Assembly: GCF_031195445.1 (NCBI RefSeq) | Contig: NZ_CP133480.1 | Coordinates: 4,394,501-4,458,500, forward strand | From: Acuticoccus sp. MNP-M23 | GTDB taxonomy: Bacteria; Pseudomonadota; Alphaproteobacteria; Rhizobiales; Amorphaceae | Direction of reading: 5' to 3' | DNA: 64,000 nucleotides | In this document: piece after piece, positions 9,019 to 18,920 of the stretch | Numbering within the stretch: the first letter of the stretch is position 1 | How the letters are laid out: the number at the start of each line of letters is the position of its first letter | Position numbers and translations under genes: made by a program | The notes under the pieces: model-generated | The model's input: the letters and a program-made list of their open reading frames with translations, nothing else | What the model was told of the DNA's origin: nothing | Database searches by the model: none

Positions 9019-9348
9019 TCAGGCGGCGGTGCAGGCGCGCGACATTTTGGTGGTGTGGTCGTAAAAATTCAGCGAGCGCCGGGTGGTGTTGGAGACCGAG
9101 TAGCGGCCACCGTCGGTCATGAACAGGCCGTAGTCGACATTCTTGCCGGTTTCGATCCAGGCGATGTTCTGCGACTTGCCGTCCACCGCAACGGTCTTGG
9201 ACGTCATCACCAGCTCGGTTCCGCCGCAGCGCCATGCGCCGACGAACGCGTCCGAGGAAAGATCGATCGGCTTGTTGGCGCACGCTGCGACGAAGCCGAC
9301 CACAACCGTCGCGGCGCACGCGACGAAGATCCGAAACACCATACCCAT
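9019..9348 (-). CDS. Small predicted lipoprotein, antisense inside the glycerol operon
   Basis: A 109-residue protein with a short lipoprotein signal: hydrophobic residues up to about 20, then a lipobox VAAC with the lipidated cysteine at about residue 23. The mature part (about 87 residues) has two further cysteines (WRCGG and SRACTAA) and no domain I recognise. I chose the ATG at 9348 because it gives a proper signal peptide; upstream in-frame sequence is arginine-rich. It lies on the minus strand between glpU and glpV and so would be transcribed against the operon. Composition looks coding and signal-peptide-like, but the call is less certain than its neighbours. Confidence 0.6.
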   Translation of the reverse strand: MGMVFRIFVACAATVVVGFVAACANKPIDLSSDAFVGAWRCGGTELVMTSKTVAVDGKSQNIAWIETGKNVDYGLFMTDGGRYSVSNTTRRSLNFYDHTTKMSRACTAA

Positions 9349-9458
9349 CCTGTTCCTGCACGCGGATCGCGTGCCGGGATCGGCACCGCGCCGGACGACA
9401 CTAGCGCGGCAACGACGGCGAAACACGCCCAATCAGAACCCAGGGAGATTTTACACGC

Positions 9459-11192
<1,734 letters not shown>

Positions 11193-11217
11193 GCCATTCT
11201 GCCTGAGTGACGGGAAA

Positions 11218-11245
11218 GGGTCGGCCGCGCGCCGGCCCTTTTTTT
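11218..11245 (+). terminator. Rho-independent terminator after glpV
   Basis: GGGTCGGC and GCCGGCCC form an 8-bp stem (one G-T pair) around CGCGC, followed by a seven-T run. It is 25 bases after the glpV stop and closes the glycerol operon. Confidence 0.85.
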
Positions 11246-11334
11246 GTGGCCGGGCGTCTGCGCGTGACCCGGCGGGCTGCACGCAAACCCTGAAGCGCCT
11301 GCGGATAAAACCACATGGAAAATACGGCTCGGGT

Positions 11335-11362
11335 TTGCACTCCCGTTCAATAGTCGTAATAA
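11335..11362 (+). promoter_or_regulatory. Predicted sigma-70-type promoter for the betaine synthase gene
   Basis: TTGCAC at 11335-11340 and TAATAA at 11357-11362 are separated by 16 bases, a close match to the housekeeping consensus and AT-rich against the local background. Transcription would start near 11370, about 200 bases before the coding start. Confidence 0.5.
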
Positions 11363-11535
11363 AGCTCTGACATCATTCGGTCGGGGAGCCTATTGCCCCC
11401 TGGCGCGGCTGCAATGGCCGTGCCCACGTGCACCGCGCGTGAGATCAATCATGCCCTTGTCAGGGCCCGCCGTGCCCACGCGGCTGAAATCCCCTACCCC
11501 ATCTTGCCGACAACTCTGTTGGCGGGGGCCGCAAG

Positions 11536-11552
11536 CTCGAAATTTGTTCGAG
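11536..11552 (+). promoter_or_regulatory. Hairpin abutting the ribosome binding site of the betaine synthase gene
   Basis: CTCGAA and TTCGAG form a 6-bp stem with a five-base loop. Its last bases run into the GAGAGGA ribosome binding site at 11552-11558, eleven bases before the ATG. It could affect translation initiation; this is inferred from position only. Confidence 0.4.
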
Positions 11553-11568
11553 AGAGGATCGCAATTCG

Positions 11569-13251
11569 ATGACTGAACTAAGCGAACACAACGCCGACCT
11601 CAAACTTGAGGAACAATCCTACTCAGACGACCCTTTGACCGACCGGCAGACCGACCACTACCGGCAGGAATACGTGATGTCGTTCGTCGAAAAATGGGAC
11701 GAGCTCATCAACTGGGACGGGCGGGCCGAGAGCGAAGGCCAGTTCTTCATCGACATTCTGCGCGCCCGCTCCAAGGAGACCGTGCTCGACGTTGCCACCG
11801 GCACCGGCTTCCACTCCGTGCGCCTTGCCGAAGCGGGATTTGACGTCACCTCCGCGGACGGCTCGGCCGCAATGCTTGCCAAGGCATTTTCCAACGCGGC
11901 TGCCCGCGGCCTCATCCTCAAGACGGTGCAGGCGGACTGGCGCTGGCTCAACAAGGGTATCAAGGGCAAGTACGACGCCATCATCTGCCTCGGCAACTCC
12001 TTCACCCACCTGCACGACGAGAGCGACCGCCGCCGCGCGCTGGCGGAGTTCTACGCCGCGCTGAAGCACGATGGCGTGCTGATCCTCGACCAGCGCAACT
12101 ACGACCAGATGCTGGACCACGGCTTCTCCACCAAGCACAAATTCTACTATGTGGGCGACAAGGTGTCGGCGGAGCCGGAATATCTGGATGATGGCCTGAT
12201 CCGGATGAAGTACACGTTCCCGGACGGGTCGGAATACACGCTCAACATGTGTCCCGTCCGCAAGAATTACGTCCGCCGCCTGCTCGACGAAGCAGGCTTT
12301 CAGCGGGTTCGCACATTTGGCGACTTCCAGGAAACCTACGCCGAGGGCGACCCGGACTTCTTCATCCACGTTGCGGAAAAGTCTGCAATCGAATCGCGCT
12401 GGAGCGGCGCCTCGTCATCGCGCGAAGACATCCAGGCCACCACGGAAGACTATTACGACTCCGACGATGCGGACACGTTCTACTCCCTCGTCTGGGGCGG
12501 CGAAGACATTCACGTCGGCCTTTATGACGAGACCGAGTCCAAGGCGATCCGTGAAGCGAGCGACAAGACGGTGGAGCGCATGGCCTCCAAGGTCACGCTC
12601 GGCGCAGGCGGCCGCATCCTCGACCTTGGCGCAGGCTACGGCGGCGCCATGCGCCACATGGTGCGCACCACCGGCGCCGACGCGGTCTGCCTCAACATTT
12701 CGGCAACGCAGAACGACCGCAACCGCCACCGCGTGCGCAAGGCGGGCATGACGGACAAGATCACCGTCAAGCACGGCGTGTTCGAGGATGTGCCGGAAGA
12801 CGACGGGACGTTCGACGTGGTGTGGAGCCAGGATGCCTTCCTCCACTCCGACCAGCGCGGCAAGGTGATGGCCGAAGCCTTCCGCGTGCTGAAGCCCGGC
12901 GGCACGCTGATCTTCACCGACCCCTGCCAGGCGGACGATGTCGGGCCGGGCGTGCTCCAGCCGGTCTACAACCGGATCAAGCTCAAGGATCTCGGCTCGT
13001 TCCGCTTCTACCGGGAGGCGGCTTCCGCGCTCGGCTTCGAGGTGGTGGAGCAGGAAGACCTGACGCACGAACTGCGCAATCACTACGCACGGGTGCGCGA
13101 AGAGATGCTGGCCAACACGCCGGCGCTGCGCGATGCCGGCGCGTCGGCCGCGTATCTGGACAACATGGCCACCGGCCTCCAGCACTGGGTGGATGCGGCA
13201 GATGCCGGTCATCTGGCATGGGGCATCCAGGTGTTCCGCAAGCCGGGCTGA
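11569..13251 (+). CDS. Bifunctional glycine/sarcosine N-methyltransferase and sarcosine/dimethylglycine N-methyltransferase
   Basis: Makes glycine betaine, a compatible solute, by three SAM-dependent methylations of glycine. The 560 residues contain two methyltransferase modules. The first (about 25-270) resembles glycine sarcosine N-methyltransferase with SAM motif VLDVATGTG at 72-80. The second (about 295-560) resembles sarcosine dimethylglycine N-methyltransferase with ILDLGAGYGG at 350-359. An acidic and serine-rich linker joins them near 275-295. In most known producers these are separate proteins; fusions are known, for example in Actinopolyspora. The ribosome binding site GAGAGGA precedes the ATG. 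The gene stands alone between two terminators, consistent with independent osmotic control. Confidence 0.92.
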   Translation: MTELSEHNADLKLEEQSYSDDPLTDRQTDHYRQEYVMSFVEKWDELINWDGRAESEGQFFIDILRARSKETVLDVATGTGFHSVRLAEAGFDVTSADGSAAMLAKAFSNAAARGLILKTVQADWRWLNKGIKGKYDAIICLGNSFTHLHDESDRRRALAEFYAALKHDGVLILDQRNYDQMLDHGFSTKHKFYYVGDKVSAEPEYLDDGLIRMKYTFPDGSEYTLNMCPVRKNYVRRLLDEAGFQRVRTFGDFQETYAEGDPDFFIHVAEKSAIESRWSGASSSREDIQATTEDYYDSDDADTFYSLVWGGEDIHVGLYDETESKAIREASDKTVERMASKVTLGAGGRILDLGAGYGGAMRHMVRTTGADAVCLNISATQNDRNRHRVRKAGMTDKITVKHGVFEDVPEDDGTFDVVWSQDAFLHSDQRGKVMAEAFRVLKPGGTLIFTDPCQADDVGPGVLQPVYNRIKLKDLGSFRFYREAASALGFEVVEQEDLTHELRNHYARVREEMLANTPALRDAGASAAYLDNMATGLQHWVDAADAGHLAWGIQVFRKPG

Positions 13252-13279
13252 GCCCGCCGCAGCACGCCAGACACACGAA

Positions 13280-13310
13280 CGCCCGGGCGCGACACGCCCG
13301 GGCGTTTTTT
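13280..13310 (+). terminator. Rho-independent terminator after the betaine synthase gene
   Basis: Two copies of the palindrome CGCCCGGGCG (13280-13289 and 13295-13304) form a 10-bp stem with a CGACA loop, followed by six T. It lies 29 bases after the stop. Confidence 0.9.
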
Positions 13311-13337
13311 ATGGTGCGGCTCGGTCGCGAAGGCTGG

Positions 13338-14345
13338 TCAGGTGCCGCGCTGCTTGGCCCGCTGGTCGATGGCAACCGCCAGCACCAGAATGACGCCGAT
13401 CAGGATCTGCTGGACAAACGAAGACACGTTGAGAAGCACCAGCCCGTTGCGCAGAACGCCGATCAACAGGACACCGACCACGGTGCCGAAGATCGACCCC
13501 ACTCCGCCGAAGAGCGACGTGCCGCCAATCACCACCGCTGCAATAACGTCCAGCTCCAGCTGAAGCCCGGCCACTGCCTCGGCCGAATTGAGCCGGGCCG
13601 ACAACAGGAAGGAGGCAATGCCGCAGAATGCGCCGATGATGACATAGACCATCAGCGTGGTGCGCTTGGTGGACACGCCGTTCAGCTCCGCGGCCTGCGG
13701 GTTGCCGCCAATGGCATAGACATGCCGGCCGAACTGGCTCTGGGTGAGGACGACGTGTGCAATCAACGCGGCCAGCGCGAAGATCATCACCGGCACCGGA
13801 ATGCCCCAGATACGCCCCTGCCCCCACCAGACATAGCCCATCTCGAAACCGGAAATCGGACCGCCGCCCGACAGGAGCAGCGCGGCGCCGCGGAAGGCAG
13901 TAAGCCCGCCCAGCGTCACCACAAATGGCGGCACCTTGAACCTGGTGATCGCAAAGCCCTGAATGCCGCCGCATGCCATGCCGACGGCAACGGCCGCCAT
14001 CACCGCAAAGATCACCGGGTTGCCGCTGTCGGCCGCAGCGCCGAGGGCAAAGCGGTCGTCGAGCCCGCCCTTGGCCACGTATGCGCCGACGAGGCCGCAC
14101 AGCGCCACCAGCGAGCCGACCGAAAGGTCGATCCCCGCCGTCAGGATCACAAAGGTCATCCCGACGGCGACGAGGCCGGAGATGGAGACCTGCCGCAGGA
14201 TGTTCATGAGGTTGAGGGGGTGGAGAAAACGCGGTTCGAGAATTGCGAACAGCGCCACAAGCGCGACCAGAAACAGGGGCGCTGCATAGCGGGCGAGGAA
14301 GCCGACAAGGTCGAAACCGGTCTGGCCTTGGTCGCGTGTCGTCAT
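13338..14345 (-). CDS. Ribose-type sugar ABC transporter permease (RbsC family)
   Basis: A 335-residue inner-membrane permease with 8-10 hydrophobic segments and the family motifs TAGIDLSVGSLVAL (near residue 65) and GTSLFGGVGSIFGT (near 273). It is preceded by its substrate-binding protein gene 80 bases upstream. An importer of this class also needs a two-domain RbsA-type ATPase, which is absent from the window. The substrate is probably a sugar or polyol but cannot be told from sequence. Confidence 0.9.
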   Translation of the reverse strand: MTTRDQGQTGFDLVGFLARYAAPLFLVALVALFAILEPRFLHPLNLMNILRQVSISGLVAVGMTFVILTAGIDLSVGSLVALCGLVGAYVAKGGLDDRFALGAAADSGNPVIFAVMAAVAVGMACGGIQGFAITRFKVPPFVVTLGGLTAFRGAALLLSGGGPISGFEMGYVWWGQGRIWGIPVPVMIFALAALIAHVVLTQSQFGRHVYAIGGNPQAAELNGVSTKRTTLMVYVIIGAFCGIASFLLSARLNSAEAVAGLQLELDVIAAVVIGGTSLFGGVGSIFGTVVGVLLIGVLRNGLVLLNVSSFVQQILIGVILVLAVAIDQRAKQRGT

Positions 14346-14393
14346 CGACTTTATTGCCTTGGCAGGGCGGGTGGCCCCGCCTCAAGAAATGTT

Positions 14394-14417
14394 GCGGGGG
14401 CCAAGTGTGGCCCCCGC
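14394..14417 (-). repeat. Intercistronic hairpin between binding-protein and permease genes
   Basis: GCGGGGGCC and GGCCCCCGC form a perfect 9-bp stem with a six-base loop, just after the binding-protein stop and before the permease start. No T-run follows. Such hairpins often protect the binding-protein mRNA and lower permease expression. Confidence 0.6.
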
Positions 14418-14424
14418 AGACGGT

Positions 14425-15369
14425 TCAGTTGATCTCGCCGAGGCGTTCTGCCTTGTCGAGATTGTCCTTGGTCAGCGCGAACGGCTGAAGGAGCGTCACC
14501 GCTTCCGGCTTGGTCCCGTCGCGCAGGAACGTCACCAGCGCGCGCATCGCCTCGGCGGACTGGCCGCCCGGCATCTGCTCGATGGTGGCGGTGAGGTTGC
14601 CGTCGCGGATGGCGGCAAGAGCCTCGGGCAGCGCGTCGAAGCCGATGATGGCGATCTTGTCGCCGCGCTCGGAGACCACCTGCATGGCGCCAAGGGCCAT
14701 GTCGTCGTTGGCGGCGACAATCACGTCGGGCGGCGTATCCATGCCGCCGAGGATGGCTTCGGTGACGGATGCGCCTTCTTCGCGGGCGAAGTTGGCGGTC
14801 TGCTCGGCAACGAATTCGTACTTGTCATCACCGTCGAGGGACTGGTGGAGGCCCTTGTTGCGGTCGATGGCGGGCGAAGCGCCGGGCTGGCCCTGGAGGT
14901 TGACGATCTTCGCACCGTCCGGGAAGAGCTTTTTCACCAGCTCGCCCTGTGCAACGCCGCCGGCAACGTTGTCTGCGCCGACGTGGCCGAGAATGCCGTC
15001 GACGCCTTCGACGGTGCGGTCGATGGTCATCACCGGGATGCCCGCTTCCACCACCTGGCGAACGCCGGGCGCCATCGCAACGCTGTCGAGCGGGCTGATC
15101 ACCACGCCGCTGACGCCCTGGATGATGGCCGCTTCAAGATCGCCGGTCTGCTTGGGGGCGGAGTTCTGGCCATCCTGGTTGATGGTGGTGATGCCGCCCA
15201 GCTCCTTGGCCGATGCGTTGAGCGAGTTTTCCATGTGGACGAAAAACGGGAAGCCAAGGCTCGGCACCGAGGTGACAATCTCGAGATCCTGCGACGACGC
15301 CGGGCTGGCAAACGCCATCACGCCTGCCATGAGAGAGGCGAGCGCCGCTCCCTTGAATGCTTTTCTCAT
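14425..15369 (-). CDS. Ribose-type sugar ABC transporter substrate-binding protein (RbsB family)
   Basis: A 314-residue periplasmic type I binding protein. The signal peptide covers about residues 1-26 (ends SPASSQ). The type I fold is shown by VSGVVISPLD, PVMTIDRTV, VIVAANDDMALGA and AIIGFDA. The start has an AGGAGG ribosome binding site at the expected distance. It is the first gene of a two-gene unit with the permease. No ATPase gene accompanies it. Confidence 0.9.
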   Translation of the reverse strand: MRKAFKGAALASLMAGVMAFASPASSQDLEIVTSVPSLGFPFFVHMENSLNASAKELGGITTINQDGQNSAPKQTGDLEAAIIQGVSGVVISPLDSVAMAPGVRQVVEAGIPVMTIDRTVEGVDGILGHVGADNVAGGVAQGELVKKLFPDGAKIVNLQGQPGASPAIDRNKGLHQSLDGDDKYEFVAEQTANFAREEGASVTEAILGGMDTPPDVIVAANDDMALGAMQVVSERGDKIAIIGFDALPEALAAIRDGNLTATIEQMPGGQSAEAMRALVTFLRDGTKPEAVTLLQPFALTKDNLDKAERLGEIN

Positions 15370-15385
15370 CGGGTTTCCTCCTGTG

Positions 15386-15411
15386 GAGCGGGTCTTTTTG
15401 AACGCCCGCTC
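15386..15411 (-). repeat. Hairpin in the leader of the binding-protein gene
   Basis: GAGCGGG and CCCGCTC form a 7-bp stem around a 12-base loop, just upstream of the AGGAGG ribosome binding site of the minus-strand gene. It does not cover the site itself. Role unknown. Confidence 0.4.
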
Positions 15412-15495
15412 TCCAAAGTTTCAGAAACGACTATCCCCGTGCAGCCATCTGCCGGTCAATAGCCTTGCGGCAGTCGCGCGTTGCCGAGCGTCGCA

Positions 15496-15945
15496 TCATT
15501 CAAGCGTTCCGCCCGCCGCATACTCGCCCTCGCACTGGGCCTGGATGAGAAGAATTTCGAGATCGTGTGCCCGGCGCAGACGCTCCCAGCGCGCGTCGTC
15601 CATATCGGCTGCGCGCCACGCGATGAGACTGACATAGCACGCCCCGTCCCCAAGGTTGCAGGTTGACCCGCGCACCACGCGCGCCACGATCCGCGGGCTG
15701 CGCGCAAGGCGTGTGCCCACATGGTAGGTGGCGGTAAGCTGTTCGGCGTCCGTCTCAACGTGGAACCACGTCTCGCTTTTGTCGAAAAGCGACGTGCCGG
15801 TATAAAGCCCCTCCTCCGGCGTCCTTTGGGTAGACCAGCAACCGAACGACCAGCGCCCCAGCGACAGCGGATCGGTGATGAATTCGAACGCAATTTCGGC
15901 GGGCACGGCAAGGCGCGCGGTGGCGATGTGGGACAGGTCGCTCAT
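15496..15945 (-). CDS. SRPBCC-family (START-like) protein
   Basis: A 149-residue cytoplasmic protein that looks like a helix-grip (SRPBCC/polyketide cyclase-like) fold: it opens with IATARLAVPAEIAFEFITDPLSLGRWSFG, typical of that group, and has alternating beta-strand patterns. It starts four bases inside the end of the upstream PLP-enzyme gene, so it belongs to the TRAP operon. The fold binds hydrophobic small molecules; a binding or catalytic role on the imported substrate is only a guess. Confidence 0.75.
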   Translation of the reverse strand: MSDLSHIATARLAVPAEIAFEFITDPLSLGRWSFGCWSTQRTPEEGLYTGTSLFDKSETWFHVETDAEQLTATYHVGTRLARSPRIVARVVRGSTCNLGDGACYVSLIAWRAADMDDARWERLRRAHDLEILLIQAQCEGEYAAGGTLE

Positions 15946-17078
15946 GCGCCGAGGCCTTCGGCACGAAGCGCCTCGAACAGGCGCTCCACATGGGCTTCAC
16001 GGGTCACGATGCCAGGCGAGATGCGCATCACGCTGCCCCGGCAATCAAGGTGGATCGCCTTGTCCCGCAGCCGGCTCACCAGCGCCGGCGGGTCGGCGCT
16101 CTCCGGCAACCGCACCATGATGCTGCCGCCGCGCTGCTCGGGATCGGCCGGGCTTGCCAGCGGCAGGCCAAGCGCGGCGGCCTCCGCGGCAATCGTTGCC
16201 TGTAGCGTGCGAGTGTGGGCCAGCAGCGCGGGCTTGTCGGCGGCCGCGTGCCATTTCAGCGCCGGCACAGAGCCGATGCACGCAATTGCCGCCGGCGTGC
16301 CATGGTCGAACCTTCGCGCATCGGGCGCATAGTCGAATGCATCAAGGTCCCACGAGAACGGGTTCGGCTGGCTGAACCAGCCCCGCAGCTCCGGTGCGCA
16401 GGCGGCGGCAAGCTCCGGCCGCACGTAGAGGATCCCCGCGCCCGGCGTGCCGCACAACCATTTGAGCGAGGTGGACAGCACGATGTCTGGCCCATCCTTC
16501 GCCAGCGTGAACGGCACGATGCCGATGCCCTGCGTGAGGTCGAGCGCAACGAGGCTCCCCATGGCGTGGCCGTGAGCGGTGAGGCGCGCATGGTCGGCGC
16601 AAAAGGACGCGGTCGAGGTCACGAAGGTGAGAAGCGCAAGACCCACATCCGGCCCCCACGCGGCGATCATGTCATCCTCGCGCACAAAGCTCTCGCCGGG
16701 GCGCATCGGCACGGTGTCCAGCGTGAAGCCGAAGCGCGGCGCCAATCCGGCGAGGAGGAAGTGCAAACTCGGGAAGCAATCCTGCGCGACCAGAACACGT
16801 TTGCCCGACAGTCTTTCGCGCGGCAGGCCGCCGAGAACGCTGTAGAGCGCGGTGGTGACGTTTTCCGCCGAAGTCAGCGAACCTTCGGGGGCGCCGATCA
16901 GCCGGCGCCACAGGGCAAGGAAGGTCTCCCGCTCGGTCAGCGCGCGGCCCCACTGCCCGTCGTCAAGCGCTGCCCAGCTTTGTGCAAAGGCCGCCAGCGC
17001 CTCCCCCGTTTCCGCCGCCTTGCCCGGATATTGACCGATGGAGTGGTAGAGAAAATAGGCGGGGTCTTGTGCAGTCAT
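15942..17078 (-). CDS. Kynureninase-like class V aminotransferase-fold PLP enzyme
   Basis: A 378-residue fold-type I PLP enzyme. The predicted Schiff-base lysine is in STSLKWLCGTPGAG near residue 198, and ALDLTQGIG near 175 carries the PLP-ring aspartate. It most resembles kynureninase-like members of class V. No other tryptophan catabolic genes are nearby, so kynurenine need not be the substrate; an amine- or amino-acid-derived substrate brought in by the adjacent TRAP system is plausible. It follows the large TRAP permease gene by 57 bases and overlaps the SRPBCC gene. Confidence 0.75.
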   Translation of the reverse strand: MTAQDPAYFLYHSIGQYPGKAAETGEALAAFAQSWAALDDGQWGRALTERETFLALWRRLIGAPEGSLTSAENVTTALYSVLGGLPRERLSGKRVLVAQDCFPSLHFLLAGLAPRFGFTLDTVPMRPGESFVREDDMIAAWGPDVGLALLTFVTSTASFCADHARLTAHGHAMGSLVALDLTQGIGIVPFTLAKDGPDIVLSTSLKWLCGTPGAGILYVRPELAAACAPELRGWFSQPNPFSWDLDAFDYAPDARRFDHGTPAAIACIGSVPALKWHAAADKPALLAHTRTLQATIAAEAAALGLPLASPADPEQRGGSIMVRLPESADPPALVSRLRDKAIHLDCRGSVMRISPGIVTREAHVERLFEALRAEGLGA

Positions 17079-17135
17079 CGAAGCTCGCTCGGGTTTCGGG
17101 TTGGACGCGCGGCGCCTGCCGCAAAAGGTCGGGCG

Positions 17136-18428
17136 CTAGAAACCGAGGACGCGCGGGAGCCACAGGCTGAAGCCCGGCACCGCAGCCACCAGCGCAAGCG
17201 CAATGAGGTTGACGAGAAGAAAAGGCAGCGTTGCGCGCATCAGGGGCACGATCCCGCAGCCGGCAATGCGCTCGGCGGCAAACAGGCACACACCCAGCGG
17301 CGGCGTCAGAAGCCCGATGTTGAGGTTGAGGATCGCGATCACGCCGAAGTGCAGCGGGTCGATCCCCACCGCCACGGCAATTTGCGAAAACAGCGGCCCG
17401 AACAGGATGATCGCCGTTGTGGGGTCGATGATCATCCCGAGGCCGAGGAGGATGGCGTTGAGGAAGAGAAGCGTTCCGAAGCTGCCAAGGTCGAGCCCTG
17501 TCAGCGCGCTGGCGGCCATCCGCGGCACGTTCTCGATGCCCATCACCCACGAGAATGCCGCACCGCAGCCAACGATGATGAGAAGCTGCCCCGAAAAAAG
17601 CGCCGAGCGCGAAAACACCGCCCCCAGCGCCCGAAGCGACAGCGAACGGTACAGCACCACGGAAACAACGAGCGCGTAGAGCGCGGCAACAGCGCCCGCC
17701 TCCGTCGGCGTCATGATGCCGCCGAGCATTCCGGCGATGATGATGACGGGGATCATCAGCGGAACCGCCGCGCGCGCGGCAAGGCCGCCAAGAATGCGCG
17801 GCGAGCGGTCCATGGGCACGGGCTGGAAATTGTTGATCCGCGCCTGAACGCCCACGAGGCCCATCTGCACCGCGCCGATGAGCAGACCCGGAACGAGGGT
17901 CGCTGCCATCAGCGCACCGATGGAAACGCCGGTCATCGAGCCGTAGATCACCGCAATCAGCGATGGCGGCACCATCGGACCGATGATTGACGACGATGCG
18001 GTAACGGCGGCGGCATAGGCGGGCGTATAACCCCCCGCCACCATTGCGGGAATGAAGATCCGCCCGAGCGCCGCAATGTCCCCCAGCGCCACGCCGGTGA
18101 TGCCGGAAAACAGGATGGACGCGCCGATATTCACCTGCGCCAGCCCGCCCCGCATCCAGCCGAAGAGGCCGTTGGCAAGGTCGATCAGCCGCCCGGTGAT
18201 CCGCCCTTCGTTGACCAGTTCGCCAGCCAGAATGAAGAGCGGCACGGCCATCAGCACGAAAGCATCCATGCCCTGGTAGACCCGCTCGGGCACCACGGGC
18301 AGAAAGTGAAGATTGCCGGAGACGACCATCCAGATCATCACCGCCGCCAGCATCGACCATGCGATGGGCAGGCCCACCACCAAGAGCCCCAGAAAGGTGC
18401 CGGCAAACAGCACGATCGTGTCGCTCAT
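17136..18428 (-). CDS. TRAP transporter large permease (DctM family), first system
   Basis: A 430-residue polytopic membrane protein with the DctM pattern of about 12 hydrophobic segments and the motifs VPLFILAGELVNEG, ASSSIIGPMVPPSLIAVIYG and TPPLGVCLF. It forms the sodium-driven transport channel with the small permease, whose gene it overlaps by four bases. The substrate is unknown, but the following PLP enzyme suggests an amino-containing compound. Confidence 0.92.
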   Translation of the reverse strand: MSDTIVLFAGTFLGLLVVGLPIAWSMLAAVMIWMVVSGNLHFLPVVPERVYQGMDAFVLMAVPLFILAGELVNEGRITGRLIDLANGLFGWMRGGLAQVNIGASILFSGITGVALGDIAALGRIFIPAMVAGGYTPAYAAAVTASSSIIGPMVPPSLIAVIYGSMTGVSIGALMAATLVPGLLIGAVQMGLVGVQARINNFQPVPMDRSPRILGGLAARAAVPLMIPVIIIAGMLGGIMTPTEAGAVAALYALVVSVVLYRSLSLRALGAVFSRSALFSGQLLIIVGCGAAFSWVMGIENVPRMAASALTGLDLGSFGTLLFLNAILLGLGMIIDPTTAIILFGPLFSQIAVAVGIDPLHFGVIAILNLNIGLLTPPLGVCLFAAERIAGCGIVPLMRATLPFLLVNLIALALVAAVPGFSLWLPRVLGF

Positions 18429-18919
18429 GCGGCGCGCTCTGGCGCGTGTTCCCGGTGCCGGTTGGCGATGATGCGCAGCGCTGCGAAAACGGCAGCAAGC
18501 GCGAATGCGACCGGCACGCAGACATAGGGGTAGGACAGCGGAATGCGCATCCCCTCGCTGGTCTGCATCGCGCCGAAGCGGACCATGTCGATCCCGTACC
18601 AGAGGAGAACGAGAAAGATGGTCAGGGACACGGTGTCGAGGAATGCTTCCAGCACGCGTCGTGCGGCCGGCGAGCGGGCCCCGATGGCCGCGGGCAGAAT
18701 ATCGATACGAATGTGGCTTCCCTCACGCACGGCAACGGCGGCAATGAGGAGCGCCATCCAGATCATCGCGTAGCGGGCCACCTCCTCGATGAAAGCCGGC
18801 ACCCCGGCGCCGGTGTAGCGCAGCACCACCTGGAGAAGGACAAGCCCCGTCAATCCGGCAAGGCAGAGGGCTGCGACCGCGCGCAAGCCCCCCTCCACCA
18901 GCTGCACCAGCCGCCGCAT
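18425..18919 (-). CDS. TRAP transporter small permease (DctQ family), first system
   Basis: A 164-residue protein with four hydrophobic segments and the family pattern VVLRYTG followed by EEVARYAMIWMALL. The ATG at 18919 lies one base after the binding-protein stop and is preferred over an in-frame start 30 bases upstream inside that gene. It joins the large permease subunit. Confidence 0.9.
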   Translation of the reverse strand: MRRLVQLVEGGLRAVAALCLAGLTGLVLLQVVLRYTGAGVPAFIEEVARYAMIWMALLIAAVAVREGSHIRIDILPAAIGARSPAARRVLEAFLDTVSLTIFLVLLWYGIDMVRFGAMQTSEGMRIPLSYPYVCVPVAFALAAVFAALRIIANRHREHAPERAA

Positions 18920-18920
18920 C

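Larger units (their letters stand above)
11246..11568 (+). other. Gene-free 323-base leader region before the betaine synthase
   Basis: No convincing open frame is present. It holds a good sigma-70-like promoter at 11335-11362, leaving a leader of about 200 bases, and several hairpin-forming stretches: GGGG/CCCC near 11383-11400, a GCC...AAC/GTTGGC stem near 11505-11523, and CTCGAA/TTCGAG at 11536-11552 touching the ribosome binding site. I could not match it to a glycine, SAM or SAH riboswitch by eye. Confidence 0.5.

Noticed and set aside
7682-9361. A long minus-strand open frame across glpQ, glpU and the lipoprotein gene
   Set aside because: It reads through two well-supported plus-strand genes in a shadow frame. 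Only the separate short lipoprotein frame at 9019-9348 has signal-peptide character.
11363-11568. Possible glycine, SAM or SAH riboswitch before the betaine synthase gene
   Set aside because: By eye I could not find the conserved core of any of these classes. The region is reported only as a structured leader.
16215-17990. A long plus-strand open frame rich in Arg, His and Gln
   Set aside because: It lies opposite the PLP enzyme and the large TRAP permease, both with clear motifs. Its composition is typical of an antisense shadow.
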